This document shows, one piece after another, positions 37,706 to 46,115 of a DNA stretch of 64,000 nt; position 1 is the first letter of the stretch; each line of letters opens with the position of its first letter. Where the stretch lies: NCBI RefSeq assembly GCF_024347455.1, contig NZ_AP025484.1:496001-560000 (forward strand). The letters run 5' to 3'. Under the pieces are notes generated by a model that worked only from the letters and a program-made list of their open reading frames with translations, was not told where the DNA came from and ran no database searches. This DNA comes from Vibrio echinoideorum (lineage in GTDB: Bacteria > Pseudomonadota > Gammaproteobacteria > Enterobacterales > Vibrionaceae). Position numbers and translations under genes: made by a program.

Positions 37706-38944
37706 TTAAGCTTGTGATGCTTTTAGTTCAGCAACTTTAGCTTCAGTGATTGGCTTAGTGATGATTGCAAGAACAATACACACTGCCATCATAACTGCAG
37801 AGATTGTGTAAGCTAGGCCGTAACCTTCGCCATTTGCCATTGAGAAACCAACAATTGCTGCGCCGATAGCGCCGCCGATACCCCATGCCGTGTAAAGCAC
37901 GCCGTAGTTAGTACCGTAGTTTTTCAGGCCGTAGAATTCAGCAGTTAGTGTTGGGAATACTGCTAGAAGCGTACCGTAACCAACAGCTGCGATAGCCGTA
38001 CCGATGATTAGCGTGAACTCAGAGTTGAACGTAGCGAATAGAGCCATGTTCGCGCCTTGTAGGATGAACGCTAGAAGTAGAGTACGTACGCCACCGATCT
38101 TATCTGCAAGCATACCTGCAGCAACACGGCCGCCTGAATTGAATACTGCAAGGATAGACGCTAGGTACACTGCGTTTGGCAGGTTAGCTTGAACACTAGC
38201 AATCGTAGTGATGTTACCAATGATCATCAGGCCAACAGATGCAGCAAATGCGTACATTACCCATAGAGAGTAGAACTGAGGAGTCTTCAGCATTACTTTC
38301 CACGTTAGATCTTCAGTCTTCTTAACCGCTTTAGGAGCTTGGCCTGCTTTAACTTTAGGCTCAGCTGGCGTGTAGTCTGCTGGTGGATTGTTGATCGTTG
38401 CTGCTAGAGGGACTGCAATCGCAAGTACACCAACACCAAGAATCATAAAGCTTGTTTGGATACCCATGCTATCGATTAGCGCAGATGTTAATGGTGCCAG
38501 GTAAATAGCTGCAAGACCAAAGCCTGCTGCGATTAGACCGTTAACCATACCTTTCTTAGAAGAGTGGAACCACTTCATTGCTGATGGAGAAAGACATGCG
38601 TAACCGAAGCCGATACCAGCACCTGTCATCACACCGAACGTTAGGTTTAGCATCATAGGAGTCGTAGCGAAACCAGAAGCAATCATACCTAGGCCAGTAA
38701 GTGCTGTACCTAGAATAAGGATCTTACGTGGACCCATACGGTCTTGTAGGATGCCTGCAACAAGAAGGCAAACTGAGAATGTGATAGTTGCAATAGCGTA
38801 AGGTGAAGATGCTTCAGCAGCACTCCAACCAGCTTCAGTCACTAGCGCTTTGTTAAATACACTCCAAGCATACAGGATGCCAAGACAAAGGTTGATACAG
38901 AAGCCTGCCAGCAGGATACGTGATGCTTTATCAATCTTGCTCAT
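37706..38944 (-). CDS. MFS transporter, oxalate/formate antiporter (OFA) family
   Basis: A 412-residue twelve-helix major facilitator. The OFA signature LGILYAWSVFNKALV is in helix 1, DRMGPRKILILG is the MFS loop 2-3 motif, and ADKIGGVRTLLL is its copy between helices 8 and 9. OFA members exchange small monocarboxylates; a lactate, formate or pyruvate role is plausible but unproven. The ATG at 38944 is preferred over 38965, which would place seven odd residues first without a ribosome site. Codon use (GTT/GCT/CGT-rich) suggests high expression. Confidence 0.88.
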   Translation of the reverse strand: MSKIDKASRILLAGFCINLCLGILYAWSVFNKALVTEAGWSAAEASSPYAIATITFSVCLLVAGILQDRMGPRKILILGTALTGLGMIASGFATTPMMLNLTFGVMTGAGIGFGYACLSPSAMKWFHSSKKGMVNGLIAAGFGLAAIYLAPLTSALIDSMGIQTSFMILGVGVLAIAVPLAATINNPPADYTPAEPKVKAGQAPKAVKKTEDLTWKVMLKTPQFYSLWVMYAFAASVGLMIIGNITTIASVQANLPNAVYLASILAVFNSGGRVAAGMLADKIGGVRTLLLAFILQGANMALFATFNSEFTLIIGTAIAAVGYGTLLAVFPTLTAEFYGLKNYGTNYGVLYTAWGIGGAIGAAIVGFSMANGEGYGLAYTISAVMMAVCIVLAIITKPITEAKVAELKASQA

Positions 38945-39539
38945 TTTTATTCTCAGTTCTGTCATAAGTTAAGTGAGAGCCACTTAACTAAAGACGGGTT
39001 ATTGTGATTATTTCTTCAAAATTAGTTTGCGTTTATCAACAGATGGCGCAAAAGAGCGCGGATTATAACCAATAAAAATGTGATTGGAATCTCTTTTTCC
39101 ATTTTTGATAAATAAAACAGACATTGTTAATGAATTGTTTTTTATTGGTTTTGCAGTTGTGCTTAATACCTTTCGGTTTTGTGATTTTTGAGCGTTATCG
39201 TTCTATTCTTAAGGGGATTTTTAAAAGAGGTACTACCAGTTGGTGCGTATACCGTGCGGATATCACAGAGTTACAAATAATTTTAATTAATTTCTAAGGT
39301 TAATTTTGTGTAACAAAATAAATCAAAATAGAGCTTTGCCTATATGAGACAAGGAGTAACGGAGTTTTATTAAAAACAAAATGTTAACTAATTGTTAAGG
39401 TGTGTTTTTGTTGGCACCTTTGCTTACATTTTGTTCAATCTGAGGGGTTGTGTTGTTGAGAAAAAGTGGGAAAATGACACGCAAACTGAGATTCCAAATT
39501 TGAAAGGATGCGTTTCCAACTAATGGCGAGGCGAGTATT
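38945..39539. other. AT-rich intergenic region with one inverted repeat
   Basis: No credible coding frame was found in this ~600-base gap between divergent genes. It contains ATTTTGT-GTA-ACAAAAT at 39303-39319, a 17-bp inverted repeat with 7-bp arms. Promoters of both flanking genes should lie here. Confidence 0.5.
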
Positions 39540-39920
39540 ATGAAACTGTTTTTAATTCTATTGATGTCAATTTCTGGTGGTTTAGCGGCAGCTGACCATA
39601 TTCACTCTTTCTTGTTCGGCTTCTATATCGCTGCATTGGCAGTGGGCAGTTGCTACTGGCTTGCATTCCGCAGCACCCGTTTCCCACAGTTAGCTTTAAT
39701 GCTACTGATGTGTGGCTTTTTTGCGAAAATTGCCGTGACGGTTGTTGGTGTTTCTTGGGGAATCTCGAACGATATTATTCAATCGCCGTTCATTTTCTCA
39801 TTGTCATACCTGTTCTTCTTAGTCGTTGTTACTTACGTTTGGTTTGCATACCGCGACAAGTTAACTCTAAAAAAACGCGCTAAGCAGGTAGAAGACTCTC
39901 GCAAACAAGCAGCGGTATAA
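39540..39920 (+). CDS. small four-helix inner membrane protein
   Basis: A 126-residue protein with four hydrophobic helices (LFLILLMSISGGLAAA; FYIAALAVGSCYWLAF; LALMLLMCGFFAKIAVTVVG; FIFSLSYLFFLVVVTYVWFAY) and a basic cytoplasmic tail (RDKLTLKKRAKQVEDSRKQ). I do not recognise the family; the size and layout recall ATP-synthase subunit I-like or small accessory proteins, without proof. It is followed at once by a strong terminator, so it is monocistronic. Confidence 0.75.
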   Translation: MKLFLILLMSISGGLAAADHIHSFLFGFYIAALAVGSCYWLAFRSTRFPQLALMLLMCGFFAKIAVTVVGVSWGISNDIIQSPFIFSLSYLFFLVVVTYVWFAYRDKLTLKKRAKQVEDSRKQAAV

Positions 39921-39945
39921 TTGCAAAATTAATACAGAATTCTAT

Positions 39946-39971
39946 AAAGAGCCTTCTTCGGAAGGCTCTTT
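39946..39971 (+). terminator. terminator with TTCG tetraloop
   Basis: An 11-bp perfect stem, AAAGAGCCTTC / GAAGGCTCTTT, closed by an extra-stable TTCG loop and followed by TT. Confidence 0.93.
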
Positions 39972-40045
39972 TTGATCTTGTCTGAGCTCAAAAAATCAGA
40001 ATTTGAGTACCTTACCTAAAATTGCATTATTGAAATAATATGTGT

Positions 40046-40102
40046 TTGACGAATTGCTCGTCAGGTGTTTATCATAGTAAAAAAGGATAGTGTCCTTTTT
40101 TT
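40046..40102 (+). promoter_or_regulatory. promoter-like site with operator and terminator hairpin
   Basis: TTGACG (40046-40051) and TATCAT 18 bases later make a plausible sigma70 promoter. The -35 box overlaps the perfect inverted repeat TGACGA-ATTGC-TCGTCA (40047-40063). Just downstream, AAAAAAGGA / TCCTTTTTT (40079-40101) with a T-run is a classic intrinsic terminator, although no gene ends here. This could be an attenuated leader for the pilin region, or the end of a short RNA starting after 39971. In the rest of the gap up to the pilin only a 25-codon frame (40179-40256) is worth noting. Confidence 0.45.
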
Positions 40103-40178
40103 GTTTTTTGCTTACGCCAGAGAGATGTGCAAAAGAAATGCTTATTAAATTGGATAGTTGTAGTTGGAGTAGTCGTTA

Positions 40179-40256
40179 GTGTTCAACAATGAAGTACAAG
40201 ATCTATTGATATTGCTCGTTTTTCTTTTGCTCGCTTTGTTGTTTCTTAATGGCTGA
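40179..40256 (+). CDS. possible 25-aa hydrophobic peptide
   Basis: GTG-initiated frame of 25 codons: a short acidic start (VFNNEVQD) followed by LLILLVFLLLALLFLNG, a single membrane-spanning helix, then TGA. GGAG lies nine bases before the GTG. The extreme Leu/Phe content could be chance in AT-rich DNA, so it is listed as a candidate only. Confidence 0.3.
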   Translation: MFNNEVQDLLILLVFLLLALLFLNG

Positions 40257-40522
40257 ATTGATTCATATTAAAAAATCAATGTTGCGAGGAGTGAGTTCAA
40301 ATTATGTGGCTTGGTATTTATCAACCTGTGCTTCAAAAACATTTGAAGTATGAGGCTAACTACATTGATAGGAATACACCACTCGAGACCAAATGAAGCA
40401 GACGAAATCAAGTCGAGCTAAAGTTCGATAATGGTCCCCTTATTAAAAAGAATCGAGAGTAAAGATATCAGTGAAAAAATTAACAGGAACAAGGTAAATA
40501 GCCATGTGTGAGGTTAATCATT

Positions 40523-41047
40523 ATGTATAAAAACAAAGGCTTTACCTTGCTTGAACTTGTAGTAGTGATAGTCATCCTTGGGGTGTTGGCAGTGACTGCT
40601 GCACCTCGCTTTTTGAATTTTCAGAGTGATGCAAGAAACGCGTCATTGAAGGGGCTAAAAGGAGCTGTTGAGTCTGCAATCAACTTATCTTATGGAAAAA
40701 TGCTAGTGGCCAATGCAGAAGGGAATCCTATAACTAAAGGGGCTTCGGCCGCGGCAATTATACCTGGTTGTGGTGATTGTACTTTTTGGTACGGATATTC
40801 CCCCGCGGATGTAAAAACGTTGTCCATTTTGGTTGACGGTATTGAAGTTGATGGTTCAGGCGATTTTGTTCTGACAGACGTACAATCTAACAATAACATC
40901 AGCAATGCTTATTACGTGGAAATAACCTTCCCTAACAATATGCTAAATGGCAGCCTTGTGAATGATTCATGTTATTTAAAATATGAGTCAAGAATGGGTG
41001 TTCCAGTAGATGCTAAACCGGTTCTTGATTTGGTTAGTTGTAACTAG
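40523..41047 (+). CDS. MSHA-like type IV pilin
   Basis: A type IVa major-pilin-like protein of 174 residues. The short prepilin leader MYKNKG is followed by the cleavage site G|FTLLE, with Glu at +5. The hydrophobic helix (VVVIVILGVLAVTAAPRFLNFQ) and DARNASLKGLKGAVESA closely follow Vibrio MshA. The C-terminal globular part has cysteines in PGCGDC and near the end (DSCYLK, LVSCN), enough for the pilin disulfide. The ATG at 40523 has GAGG nine bases upstream. No msh assembly genes lie nearby, so it would depend on machinery encoded elsewhere. Low-GC composition suggests acquisition or relaxed selection. Confidence 0.88.
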   Translation: MYKNKGFTLLELVVVIVILGVLAVTAAPRFLNFQSDARNASLKGLKGAVESAINLSYGKMLVANAEGNPITKGASAAAIIPGCGDCTFWYGYSPADVKTLSILVDGIEVDGSGDFVLTDVQSNNNISNAYYVEITFPNNMLNGSLVNDSCYLKYESRMGVPVDAKPVLDLVSCN

Positions 41048-41217
41048 GCGATTTGTTACGTCCAATGTTCTTGCTTATGTATCGGTTAGGGAAGACCGTT
41101 TGCCAAAATACAAACCAACCTCCACCCTTGATTGGAAATTGGGTGCAGATGTAAAGTGCAAATATTTGCACTATTCAATTGCTCTCTAGTCAGAGTATAG
41201 ACAAGTAAAAATCTTGT

Positions 41218-42333
41218 TTAACTTTGATAAAATGCATAATTGTTGAGTTGATTGTGCTTCTCCGATTTTGCTTTGTACATCGCAGAATCAGCGGCAGACA
41301 TGAGCTCTTTTTCTGATGGAAAGTGTTTTTGTTGGTAGATGGAAATACCTGCGGAACACCCAACTTGGATTATGTTTCCTTCGAGCTCAATCGGTTGGCT
41401 TATCATTCCCATTATCCGAGTTAGTGCAACTTCAATGTCTGCACGATGCTCAAAATTAACAATAATCAAACCAAACTCATCACCTCCGAGTCGTGCAAAA
41501 GTATCAGAACTTTTTATCGATTTTTGCACTCGCCTAGCAATGATTTTGAGAAGCTGATCCCCTGCATCGTGTCCCAAAGTGTCATTAACTTCTTTAAACC
41601 CATTTAAATCTAAAAAGCAAAAGCCAAGAGGTTCACCTTTTTCTATCTGTCTTTTTAGTGCCGTTAAGCAGTATTTCCGGTTTTTAAGCCCAGTAAGGTA
41701 GTCGGTTTCAAGGTTAAGTGATTTTACTTTGAGACTACGAGTTAAATAAGTGATAGCGGGAATTGTTATCGCAGCGCCAATAATCGCCATATATATCGCA
41801 TACAACAGGCTTTTTCGACCATCTTTTATCGCATTCACAAATTCAGAGAGATCATAGCCCTTGAGTTCATACAACACCACGTCATCATAAATAACCTTTA
41901 TGTTGGAGACCGTATCCAAAATTTCAGGTAAATGTTGTCGCCAATTTTCTTGCGACAAAAGCGTATTATAGTGGTGGTCTAATTGTTCAATGTGATTAGC
42001 AATCGAGTCCTTTGCATAACCTTGAAATCTTTTGAATACGTTGGCGTCTGTAGTCAAGAACTCATAGTTAACAATAAGGAAATCAATCCTATTCTTTATT
42101 TTTTGAGGCGAATCTACATCATTGTATATTGTGTCTGACACTTCCATTTCCAGTTCATGAACTTCTCTTCCAAATCGCCAAGAAGCCCAATAAGAAGCTT
42201 TTATCAATTCGATATATTTTACGGTTTCACGGTCATGTTCAGAGTGTGCTTCATTGATTCTCAACGTAACGAACAGTAATAAGGTGAAGAAGATTGCTAA
42301 TGCCAAGCTTCTTTTGACTTTGTCATGTTTCAC
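41218..42333 (-). CDS. membrane diguanylate cyclase (GGDEF)
   Basis: A 371-residue protein: TM1 (~residues 10-25), periplasmic helical sensor (~30-170), TM2 (~175-195) and a GGDEF domain (~205-365). The active signature RLGGDEFGL (283-287) is intact, so it should make c-di-GMP. The inhibitory I-site has KSSD instead of RxxD, so product feedback is probably lost. The GTG at 42333 is preferred: GAGGA precedes it and overlaps the stop of the upstream gene, a coupled arrangement. An ATG at 42375 would overlap that gene by 32 bases. It probably acts with the periplasmic protein encoded just before it. Confidence 0.88.
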   Translation of the reverse strand: MKHDKVKRSLALAIFFTLLLFVTLRINEAHSEHDRETVKYIELIKASYWASWRFGREVHELEMEVSDTIYNDVDSPQKIKNRIDFLIVNYEFLTTDANVFKRFQGYAKDSIANHIEQLDHHYNTLLSQENWRQHLPEILDTVSNIKVIYDDVVLYELKGYDLSEFVNAIKDGRKSLLYAIYMAIIGAAITIPAITYLTRSLKVKSLNLETDYLTGLKNRKYCLTALKRQIEKGEPLGFCFLDLNGFKEVNDTLGHDAGDQLLKIIARRVQKSIKSSDTFARLGGDEFGLIIVNFEHRADIEVALTRIMGMISQPIELEGNIIQVGCSAGISIYQQKHFPSEKELMSAADSAMYKAKSEKHNQLNNYAFYQS

Positions 42334-42343
42334 TGCTTTTTCC

Positions 42344-42841
42344 TCACTCTTCAAAAACAACAATTTTATTGGCAAACCAGACTAGGTGGTAAGCAAGTGA
42401 CAGATCTCGCATAGCTTGGTCGTTGAGGTTGTTTAAATCACTGATCACAGTAATAGGCCCTTTTTGCCTAATGGATATTGGTTGTCCTTCGTCTTTATAC
42501 GCTAAGAAAAAGTGTGTGTTGGCAAGACTGTCTTGAGTAAATGTCGCTTTGTATCCATTTGCAGCGACGATCTCAATACAGCGTATGTTCAGAGATGGTT
42601 CATGATGTTTGAGCAAATCTTCCAGATAGATTCCTTGGTAAGCTCGTTTCTCTTTTCGCCAAGGCAGTGGTGTCGAAAGTTGGTTTGGGGCTATTTTTGT
42701 TAGCTCGTCCATTGTGTAATCGTAGGTTACATCTCTACTTTCAAAACGTATTTTCATCACGAGTGATTCATCTAAATGGGTTTGTGCTGGCGCTTTAACA
42801 GCTACAAATAAAATGATCAAGAGGATGTATACTACTTTCAC
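42344..42841 (-). CDS. periplasmic protein with sulfite-oxidase/molybdopterin-like fold
   Basis: A 165-residue secreted protein: signal peptide (YILLIILFVAVKAPAQ) then a domain with YQGIYLEDLLKH, CIEIVAANGYKATF and an LxxxKGPITVISDL end. This pattern is that of the oxidoreductase molybdopterin-binding (SUOX/YedY) fold. It is much shorter than true enzymes, so it probably senses a ligand rather than catalysing. The GTG at 42841 follows AGGA; a TTG at 42883 is possible. It is encoded with a diguanylate cyclase and may pass a periplasmic signal to that membrane protein (inference). Confidence 0.7.
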   Translation of the reverse strand: MKVVYILLIILFVAVKAPAQTHLDESLVMKIRFESRDVTYDYTMDELTKIAPNQLSTPLPWRKEKRAYQGIYLEDLLKHHEPSLNIRCIEIVAANGYKATFTQDSLANTHFFLAYKDEGQPISIRQKGPITVISDLNNLNDQAMRDLSLAYHLVWFANKIVVFEE

Positions 42842-43051
42842 GGACGTCGTCCTTTTTTGTTTTGTTTTTGTTTGGCTTGTCAAAGTATCAACAAGAACTA
42901 TTAAGTTAACTGAACAGATTGGTGTGCGTTATATTATTATAAAATTTCGGTAACTTTACAATGGTCATTGTAAATATGTTGATTTTATCATCAAATCTGG
43001 CTGTTTGTTTTGACTGGATTGGGTGGTAGAGAATGAACAGGAGATCAAAAC

Positions 43052-43813
43052 TTGAAATTAGTATGGCAAGCAGTCGTTATCTCTATGAGTTTTATTTTCT
43101 CTATAAAGGTACACGCACAAATACAGGCGAATGGCGACGTTGATGTACTCAATGTTGCCTTAATGAATGAAGATAGGTACCCCTATTTTGTCAAACCGAA
43201 GTTCGGAGCCCCTGAGAAGGGGGTCTATATTGATCTTTTGAATGAAATTGGAGAGATGACGGGAATCCGCTTCCAGTATCATTTTTTCCCACAGTCGCGG
43301 GTTCGACACCTAATGAAATACCAGAAGATGGATGTTGAACCTGGGATAGCGAAAGAATGGCGAACCGAACTTCTTGAGCTTGAGAATAGTGTGTACAGCA
43401 TTCCGTTGTATCGAACGTCTGAAGTAGTTATCTATCGGCGTTCTCACTTTGAATCTCCACCCAATACGTTGAGTGCGTTTAAAACACTGACTTCTTGTTC
43501 TGTTTTAGGTTTTTATGACGTAAACATTGGGGGTTCAGACAAAGACAGTATTACAGAAAATAATTCAACAAAGATGCTCGAAATGGACCGTTGTGACTAT
43601 ATGTTTATGCCTCTAGTCATCGCAGAAGCTAAAGAGATCAACGAGCAACTCATTGGGATCACAAAGCCAATGAAGCATTTTGACTTAAGAATTAGATTAA
43701 CAAAAGTGAATGAGGGGTCTCTTCCTAAGATTAATGAGGCAATCAAGTTTCTACGATCTCAAGGTTACATCACACAATTATTTGATAAGTATAAAAAGTT
43801 AGGTGAGTCCTAA
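43052..43813 (+). CDS. periplasmic solute-binding protein (family 3 type)
   Basis: A 253-residue protein with a signal peptide (MSFIFSIKVHAQ region) and a family 3 binding-protein fold. It opens DVLNVALMNEDRYPYF and GVYIDLLNEIGEMTG and ends with the typical LRSQGYITQLFDKYKK helix. The start is TTG with GGAG eight bases before it. No ABC permease or ATPase is present. Instead the gene overlaps (TAATG) a membrane sensor, so it most likely presents a ligand to that signalling protein rather than feeding transport. Confidence 0.82.
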   Translation: MKLVWQAVVISMSFIFSIKVHAQIQANGDVDVLNVALMNEDRYPYFVKPKFGAPEKGVYIDLLNEIGEMTGIRFQYHFFPQSRVRHLMKYQKMDVEPGIAKEWRTELLELENSVYSIPLYRTSEVVIYRRSHFESPPNTLSAFKTLTSCSVLGFYDVNIGGSDKDSITENNSTKMLEMDRCDYMFMPLVIAEAKEINEQLIGITKPMKHFDLRIRLTKVNEGSLPKINEAIKFLRSQGYITQLFDKYKKLGES

Positions 43814-44439
43814 TGAGCAGGTTGAAAATGACACACTTGCTCATTGGTTTAATGATCATCTTAAGCTTTTATTTGATTTTCTTATTGATAATTCAGGATT
43901 CAAATGGCCATTTAAAGGCAAGAAACACACCGTTAAAAATAGCTGCAAAAATATCGGATTTAGTCGCTCCTCATTTATACAATTTGGATGCAAAAAACCT
44001 GAGGATGACGGTTGAATCGATCATTACTCACAACGAATCGATCAATGCACTCGATATAAAAGATGTTGTAAGCGGGAAGAGCGCATTGACGTACTTCAAG
44101 AGCGAAAACAATGCCTATTTCAATCGTTCTATCGATGAAAATGTACGTTTGTATTCGGATTACGCCAACACTGATATTGTTTATGACGGATTGGTCATAG
44201 GTACAGTGCATCTTTATATCTCTGATGATGAACCTTTAACGGATGACCGTTTCCATATTGGATATTATGCGGCTGTTTTTGTACTTGTTATATTGCTTTT
44301 ATCAGGCATATTTCATGCGGCTCTAAAGAGATCTGATGCAAAACTATCGAGCTTTGATATCAACTCAAATAAGTTTCTCTATTCATTTCTAATCTCCATC
44401 ATATTTTTCGTCATGATCGCAACGGCTGTAAGTTATTGA
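43813..44439 (+). pseudogene. N-terminal part of a membrane HD-GYP sensor, interrupted by TGA
   Basis: A 208-residue frame: TM1 (~10-30), a periplasmic region (~31-150), TM2 (~153-175) and a further helix (FLYSFLISIIFFVMIATAV) right before the stop. The last helix is in the right place to be the entry helix of the Cache domain encoded immediately after the stop in the same frame. The TGA (44437-44439) lies at the start of an ATTG repeat. I therefore read this and 44440-45999 as one broken or recoded gene. A functional two-protein arrangement cannot be excluded. Confidence 0.65.
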
Positions 44440-44449
44440 TTGATTGATT
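44435..44449 (+). repeat. ATTG tetranucleotide repeat creating an in-frame stop
   Basis: Three and three-quarter copies of ATTG; the first copy contributes the TGA in reading frame. Removing exactly three units (12 bases) would give ...AGT TAT TCT AGT..., fusing the two frames without a stop. Confidence 0.8.
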
Positions 44450-45999
44450 CTAGTCGAAGTTATGCAATCGAAAGAACGAGAAGTGACCTTAATAGCGTTG
44501 TTCGTGGTTACCAAGAAGGTGTTGAAAACAAAGTTAACTTGATGAGAAGTACTTTTGACTTCATCACTTCAACCGACGAGTTTATCAACGTGTTTGATGA
44601 GCTCATGATTACGCGAAATGAACAGGTAAACGTATCAATACAAAACAATCAGAACCGACTAATTCAAGTCTTCAAACGGTACGCAAACTTACATATCGGG
44701 GGAAACAATGCATTCGCGGTATTAAATACCAAAGGGTCAGTGTTGACTCACTATGGGGATAGCGTTGTTTATGATGAATTTAATGTGGATATATATCCGT
44801 ATTTTCTCGAAGCTCTTCGGGGACGAGCATCAATATTCTCGATAGGGGCTTATTACGACCACATTGAACAAGACTACAAAGGAAATTTGTTTTTTTCTAC
44901 TCCAATTGTTAAACAGAAATCCGGAGAAATCGTTGGTGTAATTGTCAGTGAAATACTGACCGATGAGTTGTTTTTCCCTGATGATTACAAAAAATACTTT
45001 CAAAATACGGGAGAGATGCTCGCAGTTGATACGTCGGGCATTGTGATATCGCGTTGTAAGAAAGGGAATTGTCTAGGTAATAAGAAAGACGGAATTATCG
45101 CTATTTCACAGCCGCCGAGTAATGGTGACATTAGTGATATGGAGCGTACAACAGATTACCAAGGAACTAGGGTGTTTGCTGTTGCAAGTAAGCAAAGTAC
45201 GTTTCAGGCTAATTTTATAGCGAAGGTCGATGTTGATGAGGCACTAACTGAGCACAACGACTTTCAGTGGGCTTTGATTATCATTACATCCGGTATGAGT
45301 GCTTTTGTTATTTTGAGCCTCGGCTTTACATTGATCATCGTTAGAAAAGTGACGGGCAAACAAGTCGCGTTAAATCGAAGTTTGATTGAGCGGTTGGGTA
45401 ATGCTGCTGAATTTAAAGATAATGATACCGGGATGCACGTGGTTCGAATGAGCCATTACGCAAGAATTGTCGCAGTAAATTATGGCTGTACAAAGCAATG
45501 GTGTGAAAACCTATTCACTGCTGCGCCGATGCACGATATCGGGAAAATAGGGATTCCAGATAAGGTATTACATAAACCAGGCAAACTAACCACGCAAGAG
45601 TGGGATGTTATGAAAGCACATCCTATATTTGGAGCGAAGATTATCGGAGAACATAGTAGCCCTTTGTTGATCATGGCTAAGGACATTTCGATAGCACACC
45701 ATGAGAAATGGGATGGGTCCGGCTATCCTTACAATTTAATGGGCGAGCAAATCCCTTTATCAGCACGAATTATTGCAATAGCTGACGTATTTGATGCATT
45801 GACCACCGTTAGGCCATACAAAGAAGCATGGAGTGATGAGAAAGCGATAGCATTAATAAAGTCAGAATCCGGGAGCCACTTTGATCCAGAAGTCGTTGAT
45901 GCCTTCATACGGTCGATTGACGAAATTCTACAAACTAAAGATCAGTATCGCGATATTCAATGTGACCCAACGACCCAAAATCATCTTAAACAAATGTAG
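44440..45999 (+). CDS. Cache-domain HD-GYP c-di-GMP phosphodiesterase (C-terminal part of split gene)
   Basis: It has 519 codons in the same frame as the preceding fragment. Residues ~1-270 look like a periplasmic dCache sensor (NAFAVLNTKGSVLTHYGD, GEMLAVDTSGIVIS). One TM (~280-305) follows, then an HD-GYP domain with all key motifs: HD at His365-Asp366 (MHDIGKIGIPD), HHEKWDGSGYP from His420, and ADVFDALTT. It should degrade c-di-GMP. On its own this part lacks the first membrane helix and has only a TTG directly after the stop and no ribosome site, so correct insertion would require readthrough or coupled restart. A terminator follows. Confidence 0.75.
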   Translation: MIDSSRSYAIERTRSDLNSVVRGYQEGVENKVNLMRSTFDFITSTDEFINVFDELMITRNEQVNVSIQNNQNRLIQVFKRYANLHIGGNNAFAVLNTKGSVLTHYGDSVVYDEFNVDIYPYFLEALRGRASIFSIGAYYDHIEQDYKGNLFFSTPIVKQKSGEIVGVIVSEILTDELFFPDDYKKYFQNTGEMLAVDTSGIVISRCKKGNCLGNKKDGIIAISQPPSNGDISDMERTTDYQGTRVFAVASKQSTFQANFIAKVDVDEALTEHNDFQWALIIITSGMSAFVILSLGFTLIIVRKVTGKQVALNRSLIERLGNAAEFKDNDTGMHVVRMSHYARIVAVNYGCTKQWCENLFTAAPMHDIGKIGIPDKVLHKPGKLTTQEWDVMKAHPIFGAKIIGEHSSPLLIMAKDISIAHHEKWDGSGYPYNLMGEQIPLSARIIAIADVFDALTTVRPYKEAWSDEKAIALIKSESGSHFDPEVVDAFIRSIDEILQTKDQYRDIQCDPTTQNHLKQM

Positions 46000-46014
46000 A
46001 TTTAATTGATTTGA

Positions 46015-46043
46015 AAATAGGCCACTGAATTAGTGGCCTATTT
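46015..46043 (+). terminator. terminator of the HD-GYP operon
   Basis: A 12-bp perfect stem, AAATAGGCCACT / AGTGGCCTATTT, with a 5-base loop; bidirectional in character, facing the convergent TetR gene. Confidence 0.9.
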
Positions 46044-46115
46044 GGTGTGCAGAGCAGGGTGACGACTTTGCATAAAGGTTGGGGCTAGATAGGTTTTTCT
46101 AGCTCAAATGCAATG

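Noticed and set aside
40304..40396. 30-codon frame starting ATGTGGCTTGG before the pilin
   Set aside because: The only purine-rich stretch is too far from the ATG, the composition is ordinary and no domain is visible.
44435..44449. Classic phase variation by gain or loss of one ATTG unit
   Set aside because: Because TGA comes from the first copy and is in frame upstream, any number of copies from one upward still stops at the same place. Only loss of all three complete units opens the frame, so single-unit slippage cannot toggle it.
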